A stretch of DNA of 64,000 bases, taken from NCBI GenBank assembly GCA_020848545.1, contig JADLHZ010000056.1, forward strand, positions 1 to 64,000. The letters run 5' to 3'. The translations under genes were made by a program, and so were the position numbers. This stretch comes from Deltaproteobacteria bacterium. GTDB lineage: Bacteria > Myxococcota > JADLHZ01. Each line of letters begins with the position of its first letter. Position 1 is the first letter of the stretch. The notes under the pieces are model-generated. The model saw only the letters and a program-made list of their open reading frames with translations, did not search any database and was not told the origin of the DNA. Below, piece by piece: positions 49,704 through 60,000 of this stretch.

Positions 49704-50545
49704 TCGCGTCGTTCGTTTGTCTCCTCGCCGTCGCCGCCGCGCCGAGCGTCGACCCAAAGGCCAAAGAGCTGCTCGATCAGCTGCAGAAGAGCTGGAACGA
49801 GACGAAGACCGCCACCTACCGCATGAAGCGCATGGAGCGGATGCGCAACGGCAAAGAGATTCGAGAAGAAGCGGCGATCAAGTTCAGAAAGCCGAACGAG
49901 GTCTATATCGGCTGCATCAACCCTTGCGGCGGCCAGGAGGTCATCTACTCGGAGACGAAGAACCCAAAGCAGCTGCGCGTGCACCCCGGCAAGTTCCCTG
50001 ACGTGACGCTCTGGCTCGACGTGCACGGCGACCTGACGACGAAGAACCAACACCACGTCATCTACCACACGGATCTCGGCTACGCGCTCGGCGTCATCAG
50101 GAAGGCGTGGAAGGCGATGGAGGCCGATCCGCAGGGGGAGAAGGCCGAGTACGGCGGCCCGGTGACACGCCAAGGCCGCCAGGTCGAGCTCGTGCGCCTG
50201 CTCGCGGGCAACCGGCCGCCGACGCGAGTGGAGGCGAAGAAAGGCGAGACCTTCTTGGACATGGGCCGGCGCATCGGCTTCGATCCGTACGTCATCTACT
50301 CGGCAAACCCGGACGTCTCGAGCATCAACAGCCGTTTGAGCGGCGGCCAGACCTACATCGTGCCGGCGTACTACGCTGAGAAGACCGAGCTCTTGATCGA
50401 TCCGAAGACCGGCATGCTCGTCGAAGAGAAGATGTGGAACGGCGACGGCGAGCTCTACGAGCAGATCGAGTTCTTCGACATGGTGCCGAACGCGCCGCTC
50501 ACCGATCTCGACTTCGACGAAAAGAATCCGGCGTATAAATTCTAG
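49700..50545 (+). CDS. Exported DUF1571-like protein with LysM-like insert
   Basis: A 281-residue protein. The signal (MIASFVCLLAVAAAPSV) is followed by a DUF1571-like, lipoprotein-carrier-related fold ('LLDQLQKSWNETKTATYRMK', 'KPNEVYIGCINPCGGQEVIY', 'TLWLDVHGDLTTKNQHHVIY'). Within it, residues about 178-230 look like a LysM ('KGETFLDMGRRIGFDPYVIY', 'ANPDVSSINSRLSGGQTYIV'), which would bind peptidoglycan. The fold then resumes ('LLIDPKTGMLVEEKMWNGDG'). It may carry a lipid or lipoprotein through the cell wall together with the START protein. Confidence 0.8.
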   Translation: MIASFVCLLAVAAAPSVDPKAKELLDQLQKSWNETKTATYRMKRMERMRNGKEIREEAAIKFRKPNEVYIGCINPCGGQEVIYSETKNPKQLRVHPGKFPDVTLWLDVHGDLTTKNQHHVIYHTDLGYALGVIRKAWKAMEADPQGEKAEYGGPVTRQGRQVELVRLLAGNRPPTRVEAKKGETFLDMGRRIGFDPYVIYSANPDVSSINSRLSGGQTYIVPAYYAEKTELLIDPKTGMLVEEKMWNGDGELYEQIEFFDMVPNAPLTDLDFDEKNPAYKF

Positions 50546-51190
50546 CTACCGGTAGCACGCCCACAGGAACGCGCTGAGCACGTTCGAGAGCGCGTGAAAG
50601 ATGATCGCGCCATAGACGCTCCCAGTCCGCGCGCGCAGCCAGCCGAACACGAGGCCCGGGAAGAACGGCCCGAGGCGCATCGGATCATACTCGCCGGCGA
50701 AGTGGCCGAGCGCGAAGATCGCGGACGTCAGCGGAATCTCCCAACCGCAGTCAGCGCCGAGGATGCGCCACCGCCGGGTCAGAAAAGCCGCGCGCATCCG
50801 CGGCTGCACGAAGCCGCGATAGAACACCTCTTCCGGCAGCGCGACGCCGAGAAAGTGCGTGAGGACGAGCGTCAAAGGATCCTTCGGCAGCGCCGGCGAG
50901 AAGCGCATACCCGCGCCCGGCCGCAAGAGCTCGATGCCCTGCGTCCAGAACCAATGATGGCCGAAGATGAACGGCACGAACGCGATCAGCGACAACAGCA
51001 GCGCCAACTTGAGGTCGAACCACGGCCGCGCAGGCCGCAACCCGACCGCCTCTTCCGGATCAGCAACGCCGAGCCTCCCCAAGCGCCAGAGCGGATAATA
51101 GAGCTGCGCGATCGCGGCAAGCGTGTAGAGCCCCGTCGCGACGTAGCCACCGACGCGGGCGATCTCTTTGATGACTTCGAGGAAGAGCAC
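50546..51190 (-). CDS. CPBP-family intramembrane metalloprotease
   Basis: A 214-residue protein with about six hydrophobic segments. The CPBP/Abi motifs are 'VALPEEVFYRGFVQPRM' (EExxxR), 'SAIFALGHFAGEYDP' (FxxxH) and 'AIIFHALSNV' (HxxxN). These proteins are related to the Rce1 prenyl-protease and cleave within membranes. The start is GTG at 51190; the frame is open upstream, so a few more residues are possible. Confidence 0.88.
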   Translation of the reverse strand: MLFLEVIKEIARVGGYVATGLYTLAAIAQLYYPLWRLGRLGVADPEEAVGLRPARPWFDLKLALLLSLIAFVPFIFGHHWFWTQGIELLRPGAGMRFSPALPKDPLTLVLTHFLGVALPEEVFYRGFVQPRMRAAFLTRRWRILGADCGWEIPLTSAIFALGHFAGEYDPMRLGPFFPGLVFGWLRARTGSVYGAIIFHALSNVLSAFLWACYR

Positions 51191-51388
51191 GAGGCCGAGC
51201 GCACTATGGAGCGCTTCTCTTGCTTCTCTGGGCCATTCTTTGAGGATGGTTGGACCTGGGGTCGAAGCGTCGGAGCGAGCAGCAGAGGCGTCGGGCTGGC
51301 GACTACGCCCGCAAAATGGCTGGCGCCATTTTGTGTACGCTGAGCAGCGCAGCGACCAAGCGACAACGCAGTCGGGGTAGTATGGCGC
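51191..51388. other. Intergenic region with rpsI terminator
   Basis: No gene is seen in these 198 bp. The only clear element is the terminator hairpin at 51313-51332. Confidence 0.6.
51313..51332 (-). terminator. Intrinsic terminator of the rplM-rpsI operon
   Basis: AAAATGGC and GCCATTTT pair perfectly over 8 bp with a 4-nt loop and end in a T-run. It lies 56 bp after the rpsI stop on the minus strand. Confidence 0.65.
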
Positions 51389-51787
51389 TTATCGCTTGCC
51401 GTACTGGAAACGCTTGCGCGCGCCGGCGCGACCGTACTTTTTACGCTCGACCTCGCGCGAATCGCGGGTGAGGAAGCCGGCCTTCTTCAACGCGCCACGC
51501 AGCTCGGCGGTCATCGCGCAAAGGGCGCGCGAGATGCCGAGGCGAACGGCGCCGGCTTGGCCAGCGAGGCCACCGCCGCGCACGTTGACGGCGATGTCGA
51601 GCTTGCCGGTTTGCTCGGTCAGCTCGATCGGTTGGTTCATGATCATGCGCAGCGCGGGGCGACCGAAGTAGGCGTCGACCTCACGACCGTTGATCTTGAC
51701 GAGGCCGCTGCCGGGCTTCACCCACACGCGGGCGGTGGCTTGCTTGCGACGACCGGTAGCACTCCAGATTTCAGCTTTCGGAGCCAT
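51389..51787 (-). CDS. rpsI: 30S ribosomal protein S9
   Basis: A 132-residue S9. It has '[20 protein letters not shown]', '[20 protein letters not shown]', '[19 protein letters not shown]' and the basic end '[20 protein letters not shown]', whose tail reaches the ribosomal P site. It lies 10 bp after rplM, the usual pair. Confidence 0.98.
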   Translation of the reverse strand: MAPKAEIWSATGRRKQATARVWVKPGSGLVKINGREVDAYFGRPALRMIMNQPIELTEQTGKLDIAVNVRGGGLAGQAGAVRLGISRALCAMTAELRGALKKAGFLTRDSREVERKKYGRAGARKRFQYGKR

Positions 51788-51797
51788 CTTTCAGACC

Positions 51798-52232
51798 TCA
51801 GTTCGGCAGCGCGCGCGGCGCCGGCTTCTGGGCGGCGTGCGGATGCTCCGCCGCTTTGTAGACGAAAAGTTTCGACAGCATTTGCCGGCCGAGCGGGCCC
51901 TTCGGGAGCATGCCCTGCACGGCCTTCTCGATGATCGCGGTCGGGTGCTTCTGGTGGAGCTTCTTGGCCACGAGGCCTTTGATGCCGCCGACGTAACCCG
52001 TGTGGTGGTAGTACACCTTGTCATCCCACTTCTTGCCCGTGAGCTCGAGCTGCTCCGAGTTGACGACGATGACGAAGTCACCGGTGTCGTGGTGGGAATC
52101 GAAGCTCGTATTGTACTTTCCGCGCAGCAAGGCGGCGGCTTCCGAGGCCACCTTGCCGAGCACTTTGCCCTTGGCGTCGATCACGTGCCAGGCGCGCTTG
52201 ATCTTCGTGGGGTTGACGAACTTGGTCTTCAT
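51798..52232 (-). CDS. rplM: 50S ribosomal protein L13
   Basis: A 144-residue L13: 'KRAWHVIDAKGKVLGKVASE', 'DFVIVVNSEQLELTGKKWDD', 'VYYHHTGYVGGIKG' and 'AVQGMLPKGPLGRQMLSKLF'. The ATG at 52232 has an AAAGGAAG ribosome site. It is first in the rplM-rpsI operon. Confidence 0.98.
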   Translation of the reverse strand: MKTKFVNPTKIKRAWHVIDAKGKVLGKVASEAAALLRGKYNTSFDSHHDTGDFVIVVNSEQLELTGKKWDDKVYYHHTGYVGGIKGLVAKKLHQKHPTAIIEKAVQGMLPKGPLGRQMLSKLFVYKAAEHPHAAQKPAPRALPN

Positions 52233-52259
52233 CTTTGTCGCTTCCTTTGGGAGGGGCGG

Positions 52260-52288
52260 CCTTAGCCAATGCCGATGTGCAAAGTCAA
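52260..52288 (-). promoter_or_regulatory. Probable sigma-70 promoter of rplM-rpsI
   Basis: On the minus strand TTGACT (52288-52283) and CTAAGG (52265-52260) are separated by 17 bp, 27 bp before the rplM ATG. The -35 matches well; the -10 is GC-biased, as often in such genomes. Confidence 0.45.
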
Positions 52289-52348
52289 GCCTAGGGCCGT
52301 GCGACAGCCTCCTACTTTGCGCGCGCGGCGCAAAGAGCTGACGAGCGT

Positions 52349-54295
<1,947 letters not shown>

Positions 54296-54343
54296 TTGTG
54301 GCCGTATTGCACAACTCGACGCAGTGAACTACGGCGCGCGAGG

Positions 54344-55114
54344 ATGTGGATCCTAGCGCTGATGTTGATCGCGGCGAAGCCCGGGCCGGTGCCGAAGGAG
54401 CTTCAGCGCCTGAGCGAAGATCTGCAGGCGATCGACTTCAAGGTGACGAAGACCGATCCGAACACCCTGCTCGCGAGCCACTGGATCTCGAACACCAAGC
54501 TGCCGATGCCGGACCGCATCTATCGCGTCGTCCTGAAGCAAGCTGCGACCGAGCTCTTCCTCGAGCACTGGCTCTACGCCGGCCCTGACGCGGCGGCAGC
54601 GGCGAAGGCGAAGATCGACGAGACCGTCTCGTCGGCGACGCTGCAGGACGGCGCCGGCATCGTCGTCGTCTCGGCCGCGGCGGAGTCGCCGGCGGTGAAG
54701 GCGGTGTCCGAGTATTTGAAGTGCACGAAGCGGCCGCCGGCGCCGAGCGTCGCGCCGAAGCTCAAGGACTATCGCATCAAAGAGCGCACGCTCGATCGCA
54801 TCACCGAGATGGCCACGCTCGCGAGCGGTGAGCGCTTCGCCGTGAGCCGCGGCGGCTGCGATCATACTGGCACGAGCTATCGCTTCTTCGTCGAGGTGAA
54901 GAAGCAGGAGGCCGTCCAGAAGGCCCGCGCGCTGCTCACGAAGCTCGCGCCGAGCACGGGCGCGCCGAAGATCGTCGAAGCGCTCGCCGCCGCGCTCGAC
55001 AACGCGCCGCTCGACACCGACGTCAAGCCGAGCCCGAACGCGAGCGTGCGCGTCACCTACGACGATCGCGGCGCCGAACCGACGCTGACGGTCGAGCACT
55101 TCGAGGGCCAGTGA
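54344..55114 (+). CDS. Exported hypothetical protein
   Basis: A 256-residue protein with a short hydrophobic N terminus (MWILALMLIAA), probably a signal. The rest is soluble, with two alpha/beta parts ('KELQRLSEDLQAIDFKVTKT' and 'DYRIKERTLDRITEMATLAS'). No family is recognised. The start ATG at 54344 is preferred over 54284. Its stop overlaps the start of the CobW-like GTPase gene (GTGATG). Confidence 0.7.
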   Translation: MWILALMLIAAKPGPVPKELQRLSEDLQAIDFKVTKTDPNTLLASHWISNTKLPMPDRIYRVVLKQAATELFLEHWLYAGPDAAAAAKAKIDETVSSATLQDGAGIVVVSAAAESPAVKAVSEYLKCTKRPPAPSVAPKLKDYRIKERTLDRITEMATLASGERFAVSRGGCDHTGTSYRFFVEVKKQEAVQKARALLTKLAPSTGAPKIVEALAAALDNAPLDTDVKPSPNASVRVTYDDRGAEPTLTVEHFEGQ

Positions 55115-56010
55115 TGCGCGACGCGTCGCAGCCGCTGCCCGTCACGGTGCTCACCGGCTTCCTCGGCGCCGGGAAGACGACGCTCCTGCGATCGCTGCTC
55201 GCGCACGGCGGCAAGGTCGGCGTGATCATGAACGAGGTCGGCCAAGCCGGCATCGAAGCGCCGACGCCCGGCGACTACATCGAGCTCGCCGGCGGCTGCG
55301 TGTGCTGCATCGTCAACCGCGATCTCGAGACCACGCTGCGCGAGATGCTCGAGCGCTTCGATCTCGATCGCGTCGTGCTCGAGACGACCGGGCTCGCGAA
55401 CCCGAAGACGATCGTGTGGAACCTGCAGCCGCAGGTGTTCGATCACAAGCTGCGCCTGGACGCCGTCGTGTGCGTGGTCGATCCGACCGCGTACGATCGA
55501 TCCGACACCGCGGAGTGGCACGCGCAGGTTCGCGAGGCCGACCTCGTGCTGATGTCGAAGCGCGACGTCGCCACGCGCGAACAGATCGCCGGCGCCGAGG
55601 CGAAGGTGCGGGCGTCGAACCCGCGCGCGCGCGTGCTCGACGCGGCGGGCGACGACGTGATCGACGCGGTGCTCGGCGTGGTCGAGCGGGCGCCGCGGCA
55701 ATGGGCCCTCTTCGCAGAGAAGAAGCCCGAGCACTCGCTGTTCGCGAGCGTCGACTTTTCGAGCGAGCGCCCGTTTCGGCTCGATGCGCTAAGAGCATTG
55801 CTCCACGATCTGCCGCGCGAAGTCTTCCGCGGCAAAGGCTTCGTCGCCGTCGACTCCGGCGTCTGGTGCCGCTTTCACGTCGTCGCCGGGCGCGTGGATC
55901 TTTCGTTCGAGACCGAGGCGCCGTTCGGCAAGCTGTCGAAAGCCGTGTTCTTCGGACCGGCGCTGACGCCCGAGCTCATCAGGCCACGGCTGGTTGGCGC
56001 GCTCGCGTAG
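55111..56010 (+). CDS. CobW/G3E-family GTPase
   Basis: A 299-residue G3E GTPase. Walker A is 'GFLGAGKTTLL', the metal-binding CxCC motif is 'GGCVCC', followed by 'VVLETTGLANP' and 'DLVLMSKRDV' (in place of NKxD). The C-terminal CobW domain is about 205-299. Such proteins deliver zinc, cobalt or other metals, or act as metallochaperones. The G4 motif SKRD is a common G3E variant. The start is GTG 55111 or ATG 55114. Confidence 0.92.
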   Translation: MMRDASQPLPVTVLTGFLGAGKTTLLRSLLAHGGKVGVIMNEVGQAGIEAPTPGDYIELAGGCVCCIVNRDLETTLREMLERFDLDRVVLETTGLANPKTIVWNLQPQVFDHKLRLDAVVCVVDPTAYDRSDTAEWHAQVREADLVLMSKRDVATREQIAGAEAKVRASNPRARVLDAAGDDVIDAVLGVVERAPRQWALFAEKKPEHSLFASVDFSSERPFRLDALRALLHDLPREVFRGKGFVAVDSGVWCRFHVVAGRVDLSFETEAPFGKLSKAVFFGPALTPELIRPRLVGALA

Positions 56011-56064
56011 TCCGCTGGCGTCCTTGCCGTCACCCTCGCGCCGATACCGTGCGCGGAGGATGAC

Positions 56065-56547
56065 ATGGCAAAACCAGTGATCAGCAACGATGTAGGCCAA
56101 CGCAAGGTCGCTCAGGCACTCGAAGTATCCGAGTCGTTCTCGCTCGAGCAGAACGTGAAGATCGCCTATTCGAATCGCGTCCTCACGGGGGAAGAGGCCG
56201 CGCTGCTGAAGAAGCAGGCGAACGAGAAGACGGTGACGCCCGAGGCGATCCGCATCGTCAACGAAGGCAGCCAATTCATCGCTCAGCGCGTGAAGATGCT
56301 CCAGAGCATCACCGGCGCAAAGGCGAACATCCAGCCGGTGCTCAAGCCGTGCCCGGCCGGGATCCGCTGCTTCGCGCCGCCGCCGCCGTCGCTGACGAAG
56401 CAGATGCCTTCGACGTCGACGCTGAAGCCGAAGCTGGAGGGCCAGCTCGCCGAAGCGCGGGAGTCGCTGAAGCTGTCGGACGAGCTGAACACCTTGTTCA
56501 TCGGCTTTTCCCAGGCGACCGAGCACGCCACGCCGACGCACAGGTAG
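56065..56547 (+). CDS. Hypothetical protein with Pro-rich hinge
   Basis: A 160-residue protein. Two helical halves ('VGQRKVAQALEVSESFSLEQ' and 'LKPKLEGQLAEARESLKLSD') flank a Cys/Pro-rich hinge 'PCPAGIRCFAPPPPS'. A good ribosome site (GGAGGA) precedes the ATG. No signal peptide or family is recognised. Confidence 0.65.
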   Translation: MAKPVISNDVGQRKVAQALEVSESFSLEQNVKIAYSNRVLTGEEAALLKKQANEKTVTPEAIRIVNEGSQFIAQRVKMLQSITGAKANIQPVLKPCPAGIRCFAPPPPSLTKQMPSTSTLKPKLEGQLAEARESLKLSDELNTLFIGFSQATEHATPTHR

Positions 56548-56588
56548 CCGCCGCCGAAGGTGCCGGTTCGCCTTCTACCGCGTCAGGA

Positions 56589-57047
56589 TCAGCTTCGACC
56601 CCTTTGACGGATCGCCTCGTAAACGGTGATCGCCACCGACGTCGACAGATTCAACGAGCGCACATGCTCGCTGAACATCGGGATCTTGAAGCAACGATCT
56701 TTGTAGGCCTCACGAACCGCCGGCGGCAGCCCGAGCCGCTCGCGCCCGAACACGAGCACGACGTCCTCCGGAAACGTGCACTCGTACAGAGACCGCGCGC
56801 CGTAGGTTTCCAAAGCGAACGCCGTTCCGAGCGGAGTCGCCGCGTCCATGAACGCTTCGTAGCTGTCGTGGATCACCGGCTTCACGTGCTCCCAGTAATC
56901 GAGCCCCGCGCGCCGCACCGCTTGCTCATTCAGCGAGAAACCGAAGGGCCGCACGAGGTGCAGCTGCGCGCCGGCGGCCAGGCACGTGCGGCCCACGTTG
57001 CCCGTGTTCCATGGGATCTCGGGCTCGATGAGGGCGACGTGAATCAC
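56589..57047 (-). CDS. trmL: tRNA (cytidine/uridine-34-2'-O)-methyltransferase TrmL
   Basis: A 152-residue SPOUT methyltransferase. Motifs are 'EIPWNTGNVGRTCLAAGAQL', 'DVVLVFGRERLGLP' and 'RSLNLSTSVAITVYEAIRQ', which form the trefoil knot and SAM site. It methylates the wobble nucleotide of certain leucine tRNAs. The start is GTG at 57047, 10 bp after the stop of the CHAT gene, so they may share a transcript. Confidence 0.95.
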   Translation of the reverse strand: MIHVALIEPEIPWNTGNVGRTCLAAGAQLHLVRPFGFSLNEQAVRRAGLDYWEHVKPVIHDSYEAFMDAATPLGTAFALETYGARSLYECTFPEDVVLVFGRERLGLPPAVREAYKDRCFKIPMFSEHVRSLNLSTSVAITVYEAIRQRGRS

Positions 57048-57057
57048 CGCGAAAGCC

Positions 57058-60000
57058 TCACTTCTTGAAGCGCAGCGGATAGCCGATCTCGATCGACGCG
57101 GTCGCGTCCCACGTGCCGCGCAAGCGCCCGACTCCGGCCTCGGCGAGATCCCACGTGAACGCGCGCGCGACGCGGCCGTAGAAGGACAGCCACTCGACCG
57201 GCGTCACGCGCAGATACGCCGAGAGCAAGTCGTTCTGAATGAAGCGGAAGAGCTCGCTGTTCTGCCCCTGCGTGAAGTTCCGCTTTTGATAGGTGAAGAA
57301 CAAGGTCATGTACTTCGACACCTGCGACTGCGCGTGCAGCGTCATCGACGACGAGACGCCGTAGCCGCCGCTCTCGAAGGTGACGCCGACGCCGGCGTAG
57401 CTCGCGTAGCCCACGCTGAAGTCGCCCCAGAAGTTGTGCGCGCGGGCGCTGCGCGTGAGCTGGGTGAGGAAGGTGGCCTTCGTGATGTCGCTCGTCGTCG
57501 GATCGCCGGAGAAGAAGTGCAGGCGTTGCACTTCGTAAAAATTGTCGAAGTAGCCCGGCATGTATTGGCTGCCGAGGTTTCGGTACTCCACGCGCGCGCG
57601 GAGCTCGAGGCCGCCGGTCTTCGGAATCACCGATGAGAGATCGAGGCCCGCGCTGACACCGTTTCCGAGCGCGACGATCTGATCGAACTCCAAGTACGTG
57701 CGCGCGCGGAAGAACGAGTACGACACCGGCGTGATCGAAAAGTCGCCGCCCAAGATGTGGATGCCGCGCACGTCGGCCTCGGGATAGAACTGCAGCGAGG
57801 TCTTCACCGTGAAGCCGTCGTCGTTGAGCTTCAACGCGGTCGGCGCCGAGAAGTCGCCGGTCCACAAGACGCCGAGCTGCATCGACTCGAGCTGCGGGAC
57901 GCCGACCCTGGCGAGCGCGAACGGCCGCAGCCCGGCGTAGAGGCCTACCAACGTCGACTGAAAGCCGAAGTCGGTGATGATCGCCTGCATCTCGCCAGCG
58001 CGGCCGCCGTAGGTGACGTTGCCGCCGACGCGCCAGATGTCGGCGAACCAGCCGTTCGAATAGGCGCGCATCGCCCCGCCGCTCGCGAGATCGAAGGCGG
58101 CGATGCGGCCGAGGCGCGCGTCGAGCACGCCGCCGTCGGCGTGGTAATTCAGCTCGAGCGCGTGCGCGATCTTCAAGTAGTCGCGCCACTCGTCCCAGTC
58201 GCGGCGGCGGATGGTGCCGCCGGGCGCACCGCTCTGCGGATCGTTGATCGTGAAGTTGATAGGCGCGCCGAGCGTGAGCTGCAGGTGGCCCTTCTCGTCG
58301 CCGCCCCCGAACGCGATGAACGGCGCTGCGGTGAAGTAATGGCCCTCGGCGACGCCGTGGTAGCCGAACGACGCACCGACCGCGCTCATGCGACCGAAGT
58401 CCCAGGTCTCGCTGCGCAGCGCGACGGGGCCGCCGTAGTCGACAGGTGGCTCCCACTTGATCTTCGGCTTCGGCTCCGGCGGCGGCTCGTATGGCGCGGG
58501 CGGCTCATACGCAGGCGGCGGCGTGTACGGCGGCGGGACATAGACGGGCGGCGGCGGCTTGTTCGCCTCGGCTTCCTTGACGAGATCGCTGAGCACCGTC
58601 GTGATGCTCAACGTCGGCTTCGTCTCCATCGACGCCGGTGCGTTCACGGCCACCGCCATGCGTTGCTGCGGCTGCGCGCCGGCGCCCATCAGCGTGAACG
58701 CCGCCCAGTAGAACGGGTTCTCGTAGCCCTTCGCCCGCACGTCTTTACGCGCGTTCATCAGCGCGAGCTGCGCGTCTTGGCCGTCCTTCATGTACTTGAA
58801 GAACTGGCTCGCGAGCAGCGTCGTCGAGTCCTCGCTCACTTCCCACAGGCTCATCAACACGCGCTTCGCACCGGCGTACTCGAACGCGCGGCCGAGGCCC
58901 ATGACGCCTTCGCCGCTCACGTTTCTGCCGACGCCGGTCTGGCACGCGGTCAGCGCGACGACGTCGGCGTTCAGCTTCAGGGCCATCACTTCGCTCGCGG
59001 TCAAGAAGCCGTCGTCGCCGGCGGGATTGCCAACGAGGCTCAAGACCAACGCCGGCTCGCGCACGTAGGGCAAGGTGTCGTCGAGGATGCCGTGCGTCGC
59101 GAAGGTGAGGAAGCGATAGCCCGAGAGATCTTGCTGCCTCACCGTCGCTTCTTTGGCGTTCTTGCCGACGAGCAGCGTGGCGTCGGCGCCGAAGAAGCTC
59201 TTCAACTTGTCGGCGAGCAGCGACGTCTTGTCCAGGCGAGGGAAGACATCGGGCTCGGCCGCCGCCGCACCCTGCGCCTGTTTTTGCGCCTCCGTCCGCG
59301 CGATCGATCCGGCGACGCCCATCTTCTTCCACTCGTTGGCGGCGAGCGCGGTCTCGGCCGCGACGGCGCCGGTCGCGCGCTTGTCCTTCGCCGAGAACAC
59401 CGGATCGGCGAGCGCCAGGAGCTTCTTGCTGCTCACCGGCGGATCCAGCGCGCGGGCGATCGACAGCGCTGTCGCCGACTGCGCGTAGCCGAGCGGCCGC
59501 TTCTCGCCGAGGTAGGTCACGCCGAGCGGGAACGGGCCGAACTGGTTCTGCCCCATCTGCTCGGTCTTTTGCTCGACCACCAACGCATCGAAGGGCAAGA
59601 CAGCGAGAAACTCGTCCGGCACGATCATCGTGCGCGTCGTCTCTGGGATGCCATCGAAGACGCCGTCGAAGAGCGCCTTGTACAGCGCGAGCGCTTTGTT
59701 CGGGTTGAACTTCGCGAGGTCATCGGCGCGACTCACCGCCGTGAACGCCGCGCGGATGTCGTCGACCTGCGTGCGCAGATCTTCGCGCGTCACGTCCTTG
59801 ACGATCACGCGGCTCTTGCCGTCATGGACGACGAACACGAAGAGCTGCGCCTCGGTCACCTCGAAGGCGACGAGCGCTTCGGTGGTCGCGAGCCAGACCT
59901 CCGGCGGCGTCAGCGGGCTCGGGTAGCGCAGCGACGCGTAGTCCGGAAAGCGCCCGCGCAGCTCGGCGGCGAAGCGCTCGCGATCCGCGCGCAGCACTTC

